From the NCBI RefSeq assembly GCF_900258515.1, contig NZ_LT984884.1, positions 2,453,353 to 2,517,352 on the forward strand: a stretch of DNA of 64,000 nucleotides. The letters run 5' to 3'. The notes under the pieces are model-generated. The model did not search any database, had not been told where the DNA came from, and saw nothing but the letters and a program-made list of their open reading frames with translations. The first letter of the stretch is position 1. Every line of letters begins with the position of its first letter. Shown piece after piece: positions 11,945-21,777 of this stretch. The position numbers and the translations under genes are program-made. Origin of the DNA: Lentibacillus sp. Marseille-P4043. GTDB taxonomy: Bacteria; Bacillota; Bacilli; Bacillales; Amphibacillaceae.

Positions 11945-12139
11945 ATGTTACAATGCCCGAATTGTAGAGGGAAAAATATTGGAAAAATCGGCTCTCAACA
12001 ATTTTACTGCTGGAATTGCTTTATTGAATTATCGATTGCTGATAATAACGAACTAGCTGTACATCAAATTGAAGCTGATGGTTCATTAAGCTCGTTAAAT
12101 GATCTGTTTACGGATGATGAGAGAAGAATACAATGGTAG
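11945..12139 (+). CDS. small zinc-ribbon protein of unknown function
   Basis: 64 aa. The N-terminus carries two CxxC pairs (CPNC at residues 4-7 and CWNC at about 22-25), the spacing of a zinc ribbon, and the C-terminus is acidic. A strong AAAGGAG precedes the ATG. It lies between recD2 and the AI-2E-family gene on the same strand, so probably in one transcript. I do not recognise a characterised homologue; the ribbon suggests nucleic-acid or protein contact, which is inference. Confidence 0.75.
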   Translation: MLQCPNCRGKNIGKIGSQQFYCWNCFIELSIADNNELAVHQIEADGSLSSLNDLFTDDERRIQW

Positions 12140-12184
12140 CTCTTCGTTGCATATACGCTATTTCTGTACGAAGGAGCGCTTGTT

Positions 12185-13252
12185 ATGATTAAGCAAAAAA
12201 AACCGTTGCTATTTCTCTATTGGATTGTTATCGGCATTTTTGTATGTTTATTTATTTATTTACTTGTTAAACTGTTCCCGTTATATGGAGCTGTTTTTTC
12301 TTTTCTTTGGCGTCTATTGGCTCCATTCATCATCGCGTGCTTAATTGCCTATTTGTTATACCCAGTTGTTAAAAAAATACATACTTATCATATCCCAAAA
12401 AGTATAGCAATTTTATTAATCTATATTTTGTTTTTTGGCGGAATTGCTTATTTGGTCTACCGTGTATATCCAGCGGTGATTCACCAGTTAAGTGATTTAA
12501 ATGAACAGTTACCACAACTAATTAAGATGTATGAAAATTTGATTTATCAAATGTATGAATATACGTCATTTTTGCCGGAAGTTGTTCATGATAAAATGGA
12601 TCAGTTGATAGCTGGAATTGAAACGTCAATGGAAAACTTATTGGGGAAATTGGTTGGTGGATTTACAAGAGTATTTGATATGATTGTAACAATTACGGTT
12701 ATACCTGTTCTTGTTTTTTATTTTTTGAAGGATTTCACGAAAATAAAAAATTCTATCAAAAAATGGATTCCTACTAAACATCATGAGCAATACGGGGAAT
12801 TGTTTCGTGCAATCGGTGAAAGTCTGGGAAATTATATTCGTGGGCAACTTATTGTCTGTTTGTTTGTTAGTCTAACGACGTTTATCATTTTTCAGATGCT
12901 ACATATTAAATACGCATTATTGTTAGCCATTATCATGGGTTTAACAAATATAATTCCCTATTTCGGACCAATCATTGGTGCTATTCCGGCGGTTGCTATT
13001 ACTTTAACAATGTCAGCTAAATTAATTATTTTTGTATTACTAGGAATATTCGTTATCCAATTAATTGAAAGTAACTTGTTATCTCCATATATTGTTGGAA
13101 AGAGTATTGATATTCATCCAATAGCTATCATTTTCGCCTTGCTTCTAGGAGGAGAATTAGGTGGTGTTATTGGGATGATTGTAGCTGTTCCGACTTTAAC
13201 GATTTTAAAAGTTATCACGACACATCTAGTCAGAATTAGGGTTCAACATTGA
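12185..13252 (+). CDS. AI-2E family transporter (YrrI-like membrane protein)
   Basis: 355 aa polytopic membrane protein with two hydrophobic stretches near the N-terminus (about residues 10-30 and 35-60), a soluble helical part (about 90-150) and five or so C-terminal membrane segments. These include the family-typical IPYFGPIIGAIPA and LSPYIVGKSIDIHP. Members move small solutes; some export autoinducer-2 or drive Na+/H+ exchange, so the substrate is open. AAGGAG lies 8 bases before the ATG. The stop codon is embedded in the -35 box of the next promoter. Confidence 0.88.
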   Translation: MIKQKKPLLFLYWIVIGIFVCLFIYLLVKLFPLYGAVFSFLWRLLAPFIIACLIAYLLYPVVKKIHTYHIPKSIAILLIYILFFGGIAYLVYRVYPAVIHQLSDLNEQLPQLIKMYENLIYQMYEYTSFLPEVVHDKMDQLIAGIETSMENLLGKLVGGFTRVFDMIVTITVIPVLVFYFLKDFTKIKNSIKKWIPTKHHEQYGELFRAIGESLGNYIRGQLIVCLFVSLTTFIIFQMLHIKYALLLAIIMGLTNIIPYFGPIIGAIPAVAITLTMSAKLIIFVLLGIFVIQLIESNLLSPYIVGKSIDIHPIAIIFALLLGGELGGVIGMIVAVPTLTILKVITTHLVRIRVQH

Positions 13253-13277
13253 CATTTCTACAATTATTTTCTATAAT
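13249..13277 (+). promoter_or_regulatory. consensus sigma-A promoter of the alaS leader
   Basis: TTGACA (13249-13254) and TATAAT (13272-13277) with a 17 bp spacer, a perfect match to consensus. The -35 overlaps the stop codon of the preceding gene. Confidence 0.92.
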
Positions 13278-13283
13278 ATCGCT

Positions 13284-13528
13284 AAACTAGTTTAATACGA
13301 AAAACGTTGAAAGTTCTAAGTACATGATAGCCTATCTACAAGAGAGGGATTTCGCTAGCTGAAAGAAATTCTTAGATAAAGAATCATGGAAAGCTAAACT
13401 TGAGTATAGGTAAACCCTGTCGGCACCCACACCGTTATTGTGACAAGTGATAAATGAAGTTTCGTTTATAATTAGGGTGGTACCGCGAATATCTCGTCCC
13501 TGCAATCGCAGAGAGGGGATTTTTTTAT
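13284..13528 (+). promoter_or_regulatory. T-box riboswitch leader for alaS
   Basis: The leader holds the canonical T-box AGGGTGGTACCGCG (13474-13487) followed by the competing terminator: ATCTCGTCCCTGC pairs with GCAGAGAGGGGAT before a T-run (13491-13527). A GCT triplet at 13393-13395 on the 3' side of stem I is a plausible alanine specifier, but I did not fold the RNA. Uncharged tRNA-Ala would favour the antiterminator. Unusually, the terminator is about 720 bp away from the alaS start because a repeat element lies between. Confidence 0.93.
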
Positions 13529-13531
13529 TTA

Positions 13532-14184
13532 GGCTGTTTTTCTAAAAGATTGTTTTTTACACAATAGATATAAACTGTGACATAACTAAGAAACTGCTCT
13601 CCTACCGTTTCGGAAATACACTACGCTTTCCGCGGGCGGCTGCTGAGCCTCCTCGAGCTATCGCTCTGCGGGGTCTCATCTAGGCCTTTTCTCCCGCAGA
13701 AGTCTCCGTGTATTTCCTCCACTGATGTTGTGATTTAAAAACTCATTACATTCAGCTATTGCTTAGTGAATTTCTGTTCAAGGGAGAAAAAGTCCGTGTA
13801 ATGTTAAAATCCATGGCTTTTCCCCTGTCGATAATCAGAGCTCCACTACCAGCGGAGGCAGAATACGTAGACTCCTTGAAAATACAGATCAATTTTCTGC
13901 GTGCGATGTAACGCTGCCGAAGCATTCCTTGTCCTGCGGGAACAATGGTTTTCGGTGGGGCGAGTTAGCGCAGCCCCAGCACGAGTCTGAAGACCCCGCA
14001 ATGGTGGTTTTCCGCTTCGAAGGCTGAAGCCCTGCCCGCGGAAAGCGAAGTATTCTGACGGAGCGGATCCAAGCACTAAGTCATCATTAGAACCAGAGAG
14101 AACGTTGCAAAAGAGAATTTTCACTGTGTCGCATTTTATATCAACTACGAAATTTAATAAGCAAAAAACATTATGAAAAGAGCC
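13532..14184. mobile_element. MITE-like element, family A copy 1 (653 bp)
   Basis: The ends are imperfect inverted repeats: GGCTGTTTTTCTAA... on the left and, read inward, GGCTCTTTTCATAA... on the right, with similarity continuing for about 60 bp through TAGATATAAA/TTGATATAAA. An exact 8 bp direct repeat TTTATTTA flanks it (13524-13531 and 14185-14192), as expected of a target duplication. It contains no credible gene; the minus-strand frame at 13846-14253 lacks a start site and family. Copies or relatives lie at 21778, 41925 and 45466. It sits directly on the T-run of the alaS T-box terminator. Confidence 0.75.
13612..13717. repeat. nested palindromic module inside family A copy 1
   Basis: GGAAATACAC (13612-13621) and GTGTATTTCC (13708-13717) are perfect inverted repeats, with CGCGGG/CCCGC continuing inward. 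The module is GC-richer than its surroundings and is replaced by different sequence at the same place in copies 2 and 3. This suggests an insertion within an insertion. Confidence 0.6.
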
Positions 14185-14251
14185 TTTATTTAAGATTTTA
14201 ATGGATTGGCTAAAATCTGACATGAGATATAACATACTGGAGGGAAGTAAC

Positions 14252-16894
14252 ATGAAACAATTAAAATCAGAGCAGGTAAGACAATTATTTTTAGATTTCT
14301 TTACTGAAAAAGGGCACCGGGTTGAACCAAGTGCATCATTAGTACCGAAAGATGACCCAACGTTACTATGGATTAATAGTGGGGTTGCGACCTTAAAAAA
14401 ATACTTTGACGGCAGTGTTATACCAGATAATCCTCGTATCGTGAACGCTCAAAAGGCGATTCGGACAAATGATATTGAAAATGTCGGATTCACAGCTAGG
14501 CATCATACATTTTTTGAAATGCTTGGAAACTTTTCTATTGGAGACTATTTTAAGAAAGAAGCAATTGAGTGGGCATGGGAGTTTCTTACAGATGAAAGAT
14601 GGATAAATTTTGACCCAGAATTGTTGTCTGTCACCGTCCATCCAGAAGATGATGAAGCATATGATATTTGGTTAAATGATATTAAACTTCCAAAAGAGCG
14701 CATTATTCGCTTAGAAGAAAACTTCTGGGATATCGGGGAGGGACCGAGTGGACCAAATACCGAAATTTTTTATGATCGTGGTGAAAAATACGGAAATGAT
14801 CCAAGTGACCCGGAATTATACCCTGGTGGAGAAAATGAACGTTACTTAGAAATTTGGAATTTAGTTTTTTCTCAATACAATCATAATCCTGATGATACGT
14901 ACACACCACTTCCAAAGAAAAATATTGATACTGGTATGGGGCTTGAACGCATGGTTTCTGTTATCCAAGATGCACCAACAAATTTTGAAACTGATTTGTT
15001 TATGCCAATCATTAATAAAATTGAGGAACTGGCAAATGTTAGTTATGGGAAGAATAAAAACAGTGACACAGCTTTTAAAGTAATTGCCGATCATATTCGG
15101 ACAGTTGCTTTTGCAATTGGTGATAGTGCGTTGCCTTCAAATGAAGGACGAGGGTATGTATTACGACGGTTATTACGACGTGCGGTACGTTTTGCAAAAC
15201 AGATTGGCATTGAAGAGCCGTTTATGTACAAGCTCGTTCCAGTTGTTGGGCAAATAATGCAGGACTTTTATCCGGAAGTTTCAAACCAAGTATCGTATAT
15301 TGAAAATATTATTAAAACGGAAGAGGAACGTTTTCATGAAACATTAAATGATGGATTAGAAATACTGACTTCCATTATCAAAAAAGAAAAAAACAATGGC
15401 AGTACTGTATTTCCTGGTAAAGAAGTATTTCGGTTATATGACACGTACGGTTTTCCAAAAGAGTTAACGGAAGAGTACGTGGAGGAAGAGGGCTTTACAA
15501 TCGATGAAGCTGGATTTGATGAAGAAATGAAAATGCAGCGAGAACGTGCACGTAATGCGCGACAAAAAGTAGATTCGATGCATGTTCAGGATGAAACATT
15601 AAGTAAGGTAGATGTGGAAAGTACGTTTATTGGTTATCAGCAGTTAGAGGTAGAAACAACGATTGAGCAAATAATAAACGGAAAAGAAATGGTTCCTACT
15701 GCTGGTGTTGATGACGAAGTTGTTCTATTTTTGAAGGAAACTCCTTTTTATGCAGAAAGTGGTGGACAGATTGCTGATACTGGATGGATCTACTCTGATC
15801 ATGCAACAGCATATGTTAAAAATGTCCAAAAAGCACCAAAAGGTCAACACCTTCATCAAGTTATCGTGAAAGAGGGAGAATTGAAGCTAGGTGATAATGT
15901 TAAGGCAATTGTTGATTCCGATTTCCGAAACATGATAGTTAAAAACCATACAGCAACACACCTATTGCATCAAGCGCTTAAAGATGTACTAGGCAATCAT
16001 GTAAATCAAGCTGGTTCACTAGTAACACCAGACAGACTCCGGTTCGATTTTTCTCATTTTGGATCTATAAGTGACGAAGAGTTGAAAAAAATTGAACAAA
16101 TTGTTAATGAAAAGGTTTGGGAATCAACCCAGGTTGTTATCGAGAGCAAGAAAATTGATGAGGCAAAAGAAATGGGAGCGATGGCATTATTTGGTGAAAA
16201 ATATGGAGATATCGTCCGGGTTGTTCAAGTAGGCGATTACAGTATCGAACTTTGTGGTGGTTGCCACGTCACAAACACTGCAGAGATTGGAATGTTTAAA
16301 ATTATAGCTGAGACTGGAATAGGTGCTGGCACAAGACGGATTGAAGCTGTTACGAGTAAACATGCCTATCATTTTGTTAATCAAAAATTAGCAGTGTTAG
16401 ATCAAGCTGCACAACTAGTAAAGGCTAATGATGAAAAGGTCCCTGAACGAATAAATAGTTTGTATACAGATATAAAAGCATTGCAAAAAGAAAATGAATC
16501 ACTAAGTTCGAAATTATCAAATGTCGAAGCTTCGTCTATACTAGATAAAGTAGAAAAGATAGAAAATGTTTCTGTACTTGCTCAAAAGGTAAATGTTAAA
16601 GATATGAACCAATTACGAAATATGGTTGACGAATTAAAACAGAAGCTTGAATCTGGTGTGATTTTACTTGCTGCAGAAAATGAGCAAAAGGTACAATTAG
16701 CTGCAGGAGTATCAAAAGATTTAATTGAGCGTGGTCTGCATGCTGGTAAATTAATTAAACAAGCTGCTCAAGCATGCGGTGGCGGCGGTGGTGGTCGTCC
16801 CGATATGGCGCAAGCAGGAGGAAAAGACCCGGAAAAAATAGGTGATGCATTACGTAATGCAAGTCTTTATGTCACAGATACGATAAAAGAATAA
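14252..16894 (+). CDS. alaS: alanyl-tRNA synthetase
   Basis: Charges tRNA-Ala and edits mischarged Ser/Gly. 880 aa, normal length. The class II core has [13 protein letters not shown] near residue 90. The editing domain has the zinc ligands HTATH near 566 and ELCGGCH near 668. The C-terminal domain ends with [19 protein letters not shown] 14252 is chosen because GGAGGG lies 8 bases before it; the frame upstream runs into the repeat element. Expression should depend on the T-box leader about 700 bp upstream or on an unseen promoter closer in. Confidence 0.97.
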   Translation: MKQLKSEQVRQLFLDFFTEKGHRVEPSASLVPKDDPTLLWINSGVATLKKYFDGSVIPDNPRIVNAQKAIRTNDIENVGFTARHHTFFEMLGNFSIGDYFKKEAIEWAWEFLTDERWINFDPELLSVTVHPEDDEAYDIWLNDIKLPKERIIRLEENFWDIGEGPSGPNTEIFYDRGEKYGNDPSDPELYPGGENERYLEIWNLVFSQYNHNPDDTYTPLPKKNIDTGMGLERMVSVIQDAPTNFETDLFMPIINKIEELANVSYGKNKNSDTAFKVIADHIRTVAFAIGDSALPSNEGRGYVLRRLLRRAVRFAKQIGIEEPFMYKLVPVVGQIMQDFYPEVSNQVSYIENIIKTEEERFHETLNDGLEILTSIIKKEKNNGSTVFPGKEVFRLYDTYGFPKELTEEYVEEEGFTIDEAGFDEEMKMQRERARNARQKVDSMHVQDETLSKVDVESTFIGYQQLEVETTIEQIINGKEMVPTAGVDDEVVLFLKETPFYAESGGQIADTGWIYSDHATAYVKNVQKAPKGQHLHQVIVKEGELKLGDNVKAIVDSDFRNMIVKNHTATHLLHQALKDVLGNHVNQAGSLVTPDRLRFDFSHFGSISDEELKKIEQIVNEKVWESTQVVIESKKIDEAKEMGAMALFGEKYGDIVRVVQVGDYSIELCGGCHVTNTAEIGMFKIIAETGIGAGTRRIEAVTSKHAYHFVNQKLAVLDQAAQLVKANDEKVPERINSLYTDIKALQKENESLSSKLSNVEASSILDKVEKIENVSVLAQKVNVKDMNQLRNMVDELKQKLESGVILLAAENEQKVQLAAGVSKDLIERGLHAGKLIKQAAQACGGGGGGRPDMAQAGGKDPEKIGDALRNASLYVTDTIKE

Positions 16895-17100
16895 ATAGAC
16901 TGTACTCTATTTCCTTGATGGATATAACATTACAATTTTGTGTGCTATGGAAGCTAAAGTATACTAGGATCAGTGGCTAGTGAGGTTCTCGTCGTATGAT
17001 AAATATCGGTTTACTCGTGCGATTCTTAAAAAAAGATATAATATTAGCTAGAAACATGTTAAAATGATGAATAAGGCAAAACATGGAACGAGGTGTCACT

Positions 17101-17367
17101 ATGAGCTCTATTGATAAAACAATGAAATTTAATTTTTCAGAGGAACCATTTGATCAGGATATTAAAGAGATTTTACTAACTGTTCATGGAGCGCTGAAGG
17201 AAAAAGGGTATAATCCGATTAACCAAATTGTTGGTTATCTATTATCTGGTGACCCTGCGTATATACCAAGGTATAATGATGCGCGAAATTTAATTCGAAA
17301 AGTTGAGCGTGATGAAGTGATAGAAGAGTTAGTGAAATTTTATTTAGAGCAACAGCAAGAGGGCTGA
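17101..17367 (+). CDS. ireB: IreB family regulatory protein (YrzL)
   Basis: 88 aa UPF0297/IreB protein with the conserved core [17 protein letters not shown] and [22 protein letters not shown]. In Enterococcus, IreB is phosphorylated by the kinase IreK and affects cephalosporin resistance; in Bacillus the role is less clear. ATG 17101 follows AGGTG and gives the family length. A -10-like TATAAT lies at 17037-17042 with only a weak -35. The ireB-ruvX-yrzB order is conserved in Firmicutes. Confidence 0.9.
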   Translation: MSSIDKTMKFNFSEEPFDQDIKEILLTVHGALKEKGYNPINQIVGYLLSGDPAYIPRYNDARNLIRKVERDEVIEELVKFYLEQQQEG

Positions 17368-17371
17368 GTAA

Positions 17372-17788
17372 ATGAAAATTATTGGGTTAGATGTAGGGTC
17401 CAAAACTATAGGTGTCGCTATTAGCGATGCCTTTGGCTGGACAGCACAAGGATTAACAACAATTAAATGGAATGAGCAGGATATTCATTCTGCAGATGAA
17501 GAGTTGAAAGCTATCATTCATGAACATGAGATAGAAAAGGCAGTTGTTGGTTTACCAAAAAATATGAATGGAACGATCGGTGAACGTGGACAGGCGTCGG
17601 AAATATATGCAAAACATATCGAGAAAATCCATCAAATACCTACCGTGCTTTGGGATGAGCGCCTTACAACAATTGCTGCTGAGCGTGTACTTTTGGAAGC
17701 GGATGTAAGTCGAAAAAAGCGGAAAAAAGTGATCGATAAAATGGCTGCTGTCATGATCCTGCAAGGTTATCTTGATCAAAAAATATAA
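17372..17788 (+). CDS. ruvX: Holliday junction resolvase-like protein RuvX (YqgF)
   Basis: 138 aa RNase H-fold nuclease. The first acidic residue is in [14 protein letters not shown] at the N-terminus, followed by [16 protein letters not shown] in the middle and WDERLTT near residue 92. Members act in 16S/pre-rRNA end processing and possibly junction resolution. It starts 4 bp after the ireB stop with GAGGG as ribosome-binding site, so the two are coupled. Confidence 0.93.
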   Translation: MKIIGLDVGSKTIGVAISDAFGWTAQGLTTIKWNEQDIHSADEELKAIIHEHEIEKAVVGLPKNMNGTIGERGQASEIYAKHIEKIHQIPTVLWDERLTTIAAERVLLEADVSRKKRKKVIDKMAAVMILQGYLDQKI

Positions 17789-17799
17789 GGAGTGAAGAT

Positions 17800-18090
17800 A
17801 TGGCACTAGAAGAAAAAGAACGAATTATTATTCCCGATGAAAATGGGGAAGAGCATCTATTTGAAGTATTGTTTACGTTTGATGTTGATCAAACAAATCA
17901 ATCTTATATTGCTGTCGTGCCAGTAGAACAAAAAGACGATGAAGAAGTAGAAGTATATGCTTTTCGTTATGAAGAAAAGAATAGTGATGAAAACGACTTA
18001 TCACTATTCCCGATCGAATCGGAAGAAGAGTGGGAAATGGTTGAAGAAATGCTAAATACGTTAGCAGATGAAGAGGATGACCATTCATAA
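17800..18090 (+). CDS. yrzB: DUF1292 family acidic protein (YrzB)
   Basis: 96 aa, strongly acidic, with the DUF1292 pattern (ERIIIPDENGEEHLFEVLFTFD, then EVYAFRY, then the LFPIESEEEWEMVEEML tail). Function is unknown in the family. It begins 11 bp after ruvX with AAGGAG and is the last gene of the alaS/ireB cluster. Confidence 0.9.
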   Translation: MALEEKERIIIPDENGEEHLFEVLFTFDVDQTNQSYIAVVPVEQKDDEEVEVYAFRYEEKNSDENDLSLFPIESEEEWEMVEEMLNTLADEEDDHS

Positions 18091-18108
18091 ATTCATGACT
18101 TTAATAGA

Positions 18109-18262
18109 ACAAAAGCGCAAGCGCCCGTTTAGCGACGTATTGACTGGACCGTGCCGTATGAGATAAAGGAAACACGATGAGCGTAAGCGAATCGATGTTG
18201 ACTTATCGTAAGGAGGTATGGGAAGTCAACTAGTCGCTGGGCGCTGGAGCTGGCCGTGGCTG
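18109..18262 (+). repeat. dispersed repeat, family C second copy
   Basis: Begins with AAAAGCGCAAGCGCCCG and ends with CGCTGGGCGCTGGAGCTGG, imperfect inverted ends shared with the copy at 3633-3799 in the opposite orientation. The core carries the motif GAGATAAAGGAAACACGATG and lacks any gene. It lies 19 bp after yrzB. Confidence 0.65.
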
Positions 18263-18317
18263 ATTCTGCTATTACGCCACACGCCTAATTAAGTTATACT
18301 TTCTTTACTTTCAAAAT

Positions 18318-18350
18318 AAGGCTGATGTCACAATTTGACATCAGCCTTTC
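18318..18350 (+). terminator. rho-independent terminator after the alaS-yrzB cluster
   Basis: GGCTGATGTCA pairs perfectly with TGACATCAGCC around CAATT, followed by TTTCG. The T-run is short and a matching A-run precedes the stem. It lies beyond the family C repeat. Confidence 0.8.
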
Positions 18351-18576
18351 GAATTTATGCGGTAAATTGGTAAATGGATCCCATGCCAGTTTAGTGGACC
18401 CTGAGTCAGTAGCCACGATTAGATACCTCTTCAGGCACCCTGGAAAACGAAACTGTATATGGGATACGGGTCAGATAGCAACAATCGATGCGAAAGCAAC
18501 CTAAAAAATTTAGCGAATCATGGCATGTTTATCTTTTTTTTAGTATAATATACCGGATGGGAAAGGGGGATACTTA
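18351..18576. other. intergenic region before mltG
   Basis: About 225 bp without a gene. It contains GGGTCAGATAGCAACAATC (18468-18486), which recurs at 45651-45669 and looks like a remnant of another repeat, plus a TATAAT-like -10 near 18545 with a poor -35 (ATGGCA, 18 bp spacer) that may serve mltG. Confidence 0.5.
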
Positions 18577-19695
18577 ATGTTTAAGAAGAAGGATAAAGGT
18601 AAATATAAGGATAAGCTTATAGCTCGCAGTGAAGAAGCTAAAACGGTGCGGAAAATCGTTGCTATTATCATTATTTCACTTGTCCTGATACTTCTGGTAG
18701 GAGGTATCTCAGGTTATATGTATGTTAAATCAGCATTGAACCCGGTTGATCCAGATAGTAAAAAGGAAGTAAATGTCACAATTCCAATGGGTTCATCAAC
18801 ATCGAGTATTGCATCGATACTTGATGAAAAAGGAATAATCAAAGATGCACGTGTTTTTCGATTTTACATAAAATTCCAAAATGAGTCAGATTTTCAAGCA
18901 GGAGATTACGAATTTTCACCATCGATGACATTGGATGAGATTATTGATTCTTTGAAAAAAGGAAAAGTTATGGAAGAAGCAATTTATAAGGTCACCATAC
19001 CAGAAGGGAAAACAATTGATCAAATTGCTCAAATCTATGCAAAAAAGTTACCAATTAAAAAGGAAGAGTTTTTATCAAAGGTAAATGATCCAGATTATGT
19101 TTCAAAATTGATCGATAAATACCCAGAAGTTCTATCAGAGGAAATTTTGAATCCGGACATTAAGACGCCGTTAGAAGGGTATTTATTCGCAGCAACCTAT
19201 AAATTCTATCAAGAGGAACCGAGTGCAACAACAATCATAGAAAAAATGCTAAAGAAAACTGTTGCTGTTGTTTCCCCTTATTTAGATGAAATTTCGACTC
19301 GAGACTTTACTGTTCATGAGATGATCACAATGGCTTCCTTGGTTGAAAACGAGGCACGGACAAAGGATCAACGTAAAAAGATAGCTGGGGTTTTCTATAA
19401 CCGTTTACATGCAGAAATGCCCCTTCAGACCGATCCAACTGTCTTGTATGCATTAGGAAAACATAAGGATAAGGTGTTACTTAAAGATTTAGAGATTGAG
19501 TCACCATATAATACGTATCAAATAGATACATTACCGGTTGGTCCAATTTCTAATTTTGCTGAGAATTCATTGAAAGCAACACTTGAGCCGGAGGAATCGG
19601 ATTATAAATATTTTCTACATGACGATGAAGGAAACATTCATTATGCAAAAACCCATGATGAACATTTAAAATTAAAAGAGCAATACATTGAGTAA
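18577..19695 (+). CDS. mltG: endolytic murein transglycosylase MltG (YceG-like)
   Basis: 372 aa membrane-anchored enzyme that cuts nascent glycan strands. Short basic cytoplasmic N-terminus, one membrane segment (about residues 28-52), a LysM-like region, then the YceG domain with LVENEA near 256, the second acidic stretch QTDPTVLYALG and SPYNTY. AAAGGGGG precedes the ATG. It overlaps the downstream frame region by a few bases, so it is probably cotranscribed with trmR and udk. Confidence 0.93.
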   Translation: MFKKKDKGKYKDKLIARSEEAKTVRKIVAIIIISLVLILLVGGISGYMYVKSALNPVDPDSKKEVNVTIPMGSSTSSIASILDEKGIIKDARVFRFYIKFQNESDFQAGDYEFSPSMTLDEIIDSLKKGKVMEEAIYKVTIPEGKTIDQIAQIYAKKLPIKKEEFLSKVNDPDYVSKLIDKYPEVLSEEILNPDIKTPLEGYLFAATYKFYQEEPSATTIIEKMLKKTVAVVSPYLDEISTRDFTVHEMITMASLVENEARTKDQRKKIAGVFYNRLHAEMPLQTDPTVLYALGKHKDKVLLKDLEIESPYNTYQIDTLPVGPISNFAENSLKATLEPEESDYKYFLHDDEGNIHYAKTHDEHLKLKEQYIE

Positions 19696-19726
19696 ATGCA
19701 AGAAATGTGAAAAGAGGCTGAAAATC

Positions 19727-20362
19727 ATGGATGAAAACTTGACAGGCTATTTAACACAATTATTGCCTGAACAAGAAAATTGGGTGCTGGAATTAGAGAA
19801 ACAAGCGAAAGAAGATCACGTACCGATTATGGATCCGGTTGGAATTCATTTTTTAATGCAGGTAATTAAATTGAGAAAGCCAGCTTCGATTCTAGAAATC
19901 GGTGCCGCAATTGGTTATTCTGCCCTACGAATGATACAGGCGAACCCCGCAGCAACTGTTCTGACAATTGAACGGGATGAACAGCGCTACAAACAGGCAC
20001 TGTACAATATTGAAAAACAACAAAAACAAGATAAAATCGATGTTATTTTTGGAGATGCGCTGGAAAAAGCTGAGGATATAGTTGCCAAAGGTCCTTTTGA
20101 TTTGTTGTTTATTGATGCGGCTAAGGGCCAATATCAACGTTTTTTTGAATTATATAGCCAGGCAATTTCAAAAGGTGGCTTAATTATAACAGATAATGTA
20201 TTATTTAAGGGGTATGTTGCCGATCCGGACAAAGTACATCCAAGGTATGCGAAACTTGGAAAGAAAATTCGTAAGTATAACGATTGGCTTATGCAAAACC
20301 CCGATTATACAACATCGATTGTTCCAATAGGTGATGGAGTTGCGATAAGCATTAAAGAGTAA
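19727..20362 (+). CDS. trmR: tRNA 5-hydroxyuridine methyltransferase TrmR (YrrM)
   Basis: Class I SAM-dependent O-methyltransferase of 211 aa. The SAM-binding motif is EIGAAIGYSALRM, followed by IERDEQR, a DLLFIDAAKGQY metal/catalytic loop and TDNVLFKG. The B. subtilis homologue methylates 5-hydroxyuridine at tRNA position 34. I start at ATG 19727, preceded by AAAGAGG; the frame extends to a TTG inside mltG with no family sequence. The hydroxylase genes trhP1/trhP2, which sit next to it in B. subtilis (from memory), are missing here. Confidence 0.88.
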   Translation: MDENLTGYLTQLLPEQENWVLELEKQAKEDHVPIMDPVGIHFLMQVIKLRKPASILEIGAAIGYSALRMIQANPAATVLTIERDEQRYKQALYNIEKQQKQDKIDVIFGDALEKAEDIVAKGPFDLLFIDAAKGQYQRFFELYSQAISKGGLIITDNVLFKGYVADPDKVHPRYAKLGKKIRKYNDWLMQNPDYTTSIVPIGDGVAISIKE

Positions 20363-20381
20363 GAAAGGAGCACTTTAGTTC

Positions 20382-21035
20382 ATGCGTGAAAAGCCAGTTG
20401 TTATCGGCGTTGCAGGAGGTAGTGGTAGTGGAAAAACGACTGTAACCCGATCTATTTGTCAACGTTTTTCTGATAAAACAATTCTTGTTATTGAACAGGA
20501 CTATTACTATAAAGATCAAAGTCATTTACCATTTGAGGAGCGGTTGAATACAAATTACGATCATCCGTTAGCATTTGATAATGATTTATTAATTCAACAT
20601 ATACATGATTTAATGAACCATAAAACGATTGAAAAACCAGTCTATGATTACAAAATTCATACACGGTCAAATGAGGTTATTCCTGTCGAACCAAAAGAAG
20701 TAATTATTTTGGAAGGCATTTTAATATTAGAAGACCCCCGATTAGTTGACTTAATGGATATTAAAGTGTTCGTTGATACAGATGCAGATGTTAGGATTAT
20801 GCGTCGGCTCTTAAGAGATATTAAAGAACGAGGAAGAACTCTTGATTCAGTGATCGATCAGTATATTAATAATGTTAGGCCAATGCATTTGCAATTTGTA
20901 GAACCAACGAAGCGCTATGCGGATATTATCATTCCTGAAGGCGGTCAAAATCACGTAGCAATCGACATTATGGCAACAAAAATTGAAACGATATTGTCAA
21001 AAAATCGTGATAAGCAAATTAAGGAAAAGTATTGA
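20382..21035 (+). CDS. udk: uridine kinase
   Basis: Phosphorylates uridine and cytidine with ATP or GTP for pyrimidine salvage. 217 aa. Walker [10 protein letters not shown] near residue 12, [17 protein letters not shown], the lid arginines [13 protein letters not shown] and the C-terminal [17 protein letters not shown] are all family marks. AAAGGAG lies upstream and it follows trmR by 19 bp. Confidence 0.96.
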   Translation: MREKPVVIGVAGGSGSGKTTVTRSICQRFSDKTILVIEQDYYYKDQSHLPFEERLNTNYDHPLAFDNDLLIQHIHDLMNHKTIEKPVYDYKIHTRSNEVIPVEPKEVIILEGILILEDPRLVDLMDIKVFVDTDADVRIMRRLLRDIKERGRTLDSVIDQYINNVRPMHLQFVEPTKRYADIIIPEGGQNHVAIDIMATKIETILSKNRDKQIKEKY

Positions 21036-21251
21036 AAATTTAAATTGAATCTGCCATAGTATTTATTAGTACAATAAATAGTAATTCATAACATTGAATA
21101 AACAATCTTATAAACTCCAAAATGTCTGTTTGAACTGCAGACAAGTGAACATCGCTAATAAACCGATACATTTTGTTTATTCCATAAGGTTACATAAGCG
21201 TGTTGCTCATTTTTGTGTATTTCCATGGTAGAAAGAAAAGGAGTGTTTTAA
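21036..21251. other. intergenic region before greA
   Basis: 216 bp, AT-rich. A short inverted repeat TGTCTG/CAGACA flanks TTTGAACTG near 21123-21145. I see no clear promoter or terminator. Confidence 0.4.
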
Positions 21252-21728
21252 ATGGCTATAGAGAAAAGTTATTACATGACACAAGAGGGGAAAGAAAAGT
21301 TAGAAGAAGAACTGCATTATTTAAAAACGGAAAGACGACAAGAAGTTGTAGAACGAATAAAAGTTGCTCGTGGATTTGGTGACTTATCTGAGAACTCGGA
21401 GTATGATGCAGCAAAAGATGAACAAGCATTTGTTGAATCACGTGTTACACAAGTAGAAAAAATGATTCGTAATGCAGTTATTATTGAAAATGATAATGAC
21501 AATCCTGATATTGTATCAATGGGAAAATCGGTTACGTTTATGGAATTACCAGATGGAGAAGAAGAAACATACAAAATTGTCGGCAGTGCTGAAGCGGATC
21601 CTTTTGAGGGCAAAATTTCCAATGATTCACCAATGGCCAAAAGCTTGCTAGGCCACGAAATTGGCACAGAGGTGAGTGTGACAACACCAGGTGGAGACAT
21701 TCAAGTTAAAATTACGAAAGTGGAATAA
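21252..21728 (+). CDS. greA: transcription elongation factor GreA
   Basis: Rescues backtracked RNA polymerase by stimulating transcript cleavage. 158 aa: N-terminal coiled coil (about residues 1-75, with [15 protein letters not shown] at its tip, carrying the acidic pair) and C-terminal FKBP-like domain with [24 protein letters not shown] precedes the ATG. A terminator follows directly, so the gene may be expressed alone. Confidence 0.97.
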   Translation: MAIEKSYYMTQEGKEKLEEELHYLKTERRQEVVERIKVARGFGDLSENSEYDAAKDEQAFVESRVTQVEKMIRNAVIIENDNDNPDIVSMGKSVTFMELPDGEEETYKIVGSAEADPFEGKISNDSPMAKSLLGHEIGTEVSVTTPGGDIQVKITKVE

Positions 21729-21736
21729 ATAAACGG

Positions 21737-21773
21737 AGACAAAAGCGGTTTTATTACCGCTTTTGTCTTTTTA
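21737..21773 (+). terminator. rho-independent terminator after greA
   Basis: AGACAAAAGCGGT pairs perfectly with ACCGCTTTTGTCT around TTTATT, followed by TTTTT. Confidence 0.93.
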
Positions 21774-21777
21774 CAAA

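Noticed and set aside
13846..14253. Minus-strand open frame of 135 codons in family A copy 1
   Set aside because: No ribosome-binding site, composition of repeat DNA, related frames in copy 2 differ in reading and ends; it crosses the element border into the alaS upstream region.
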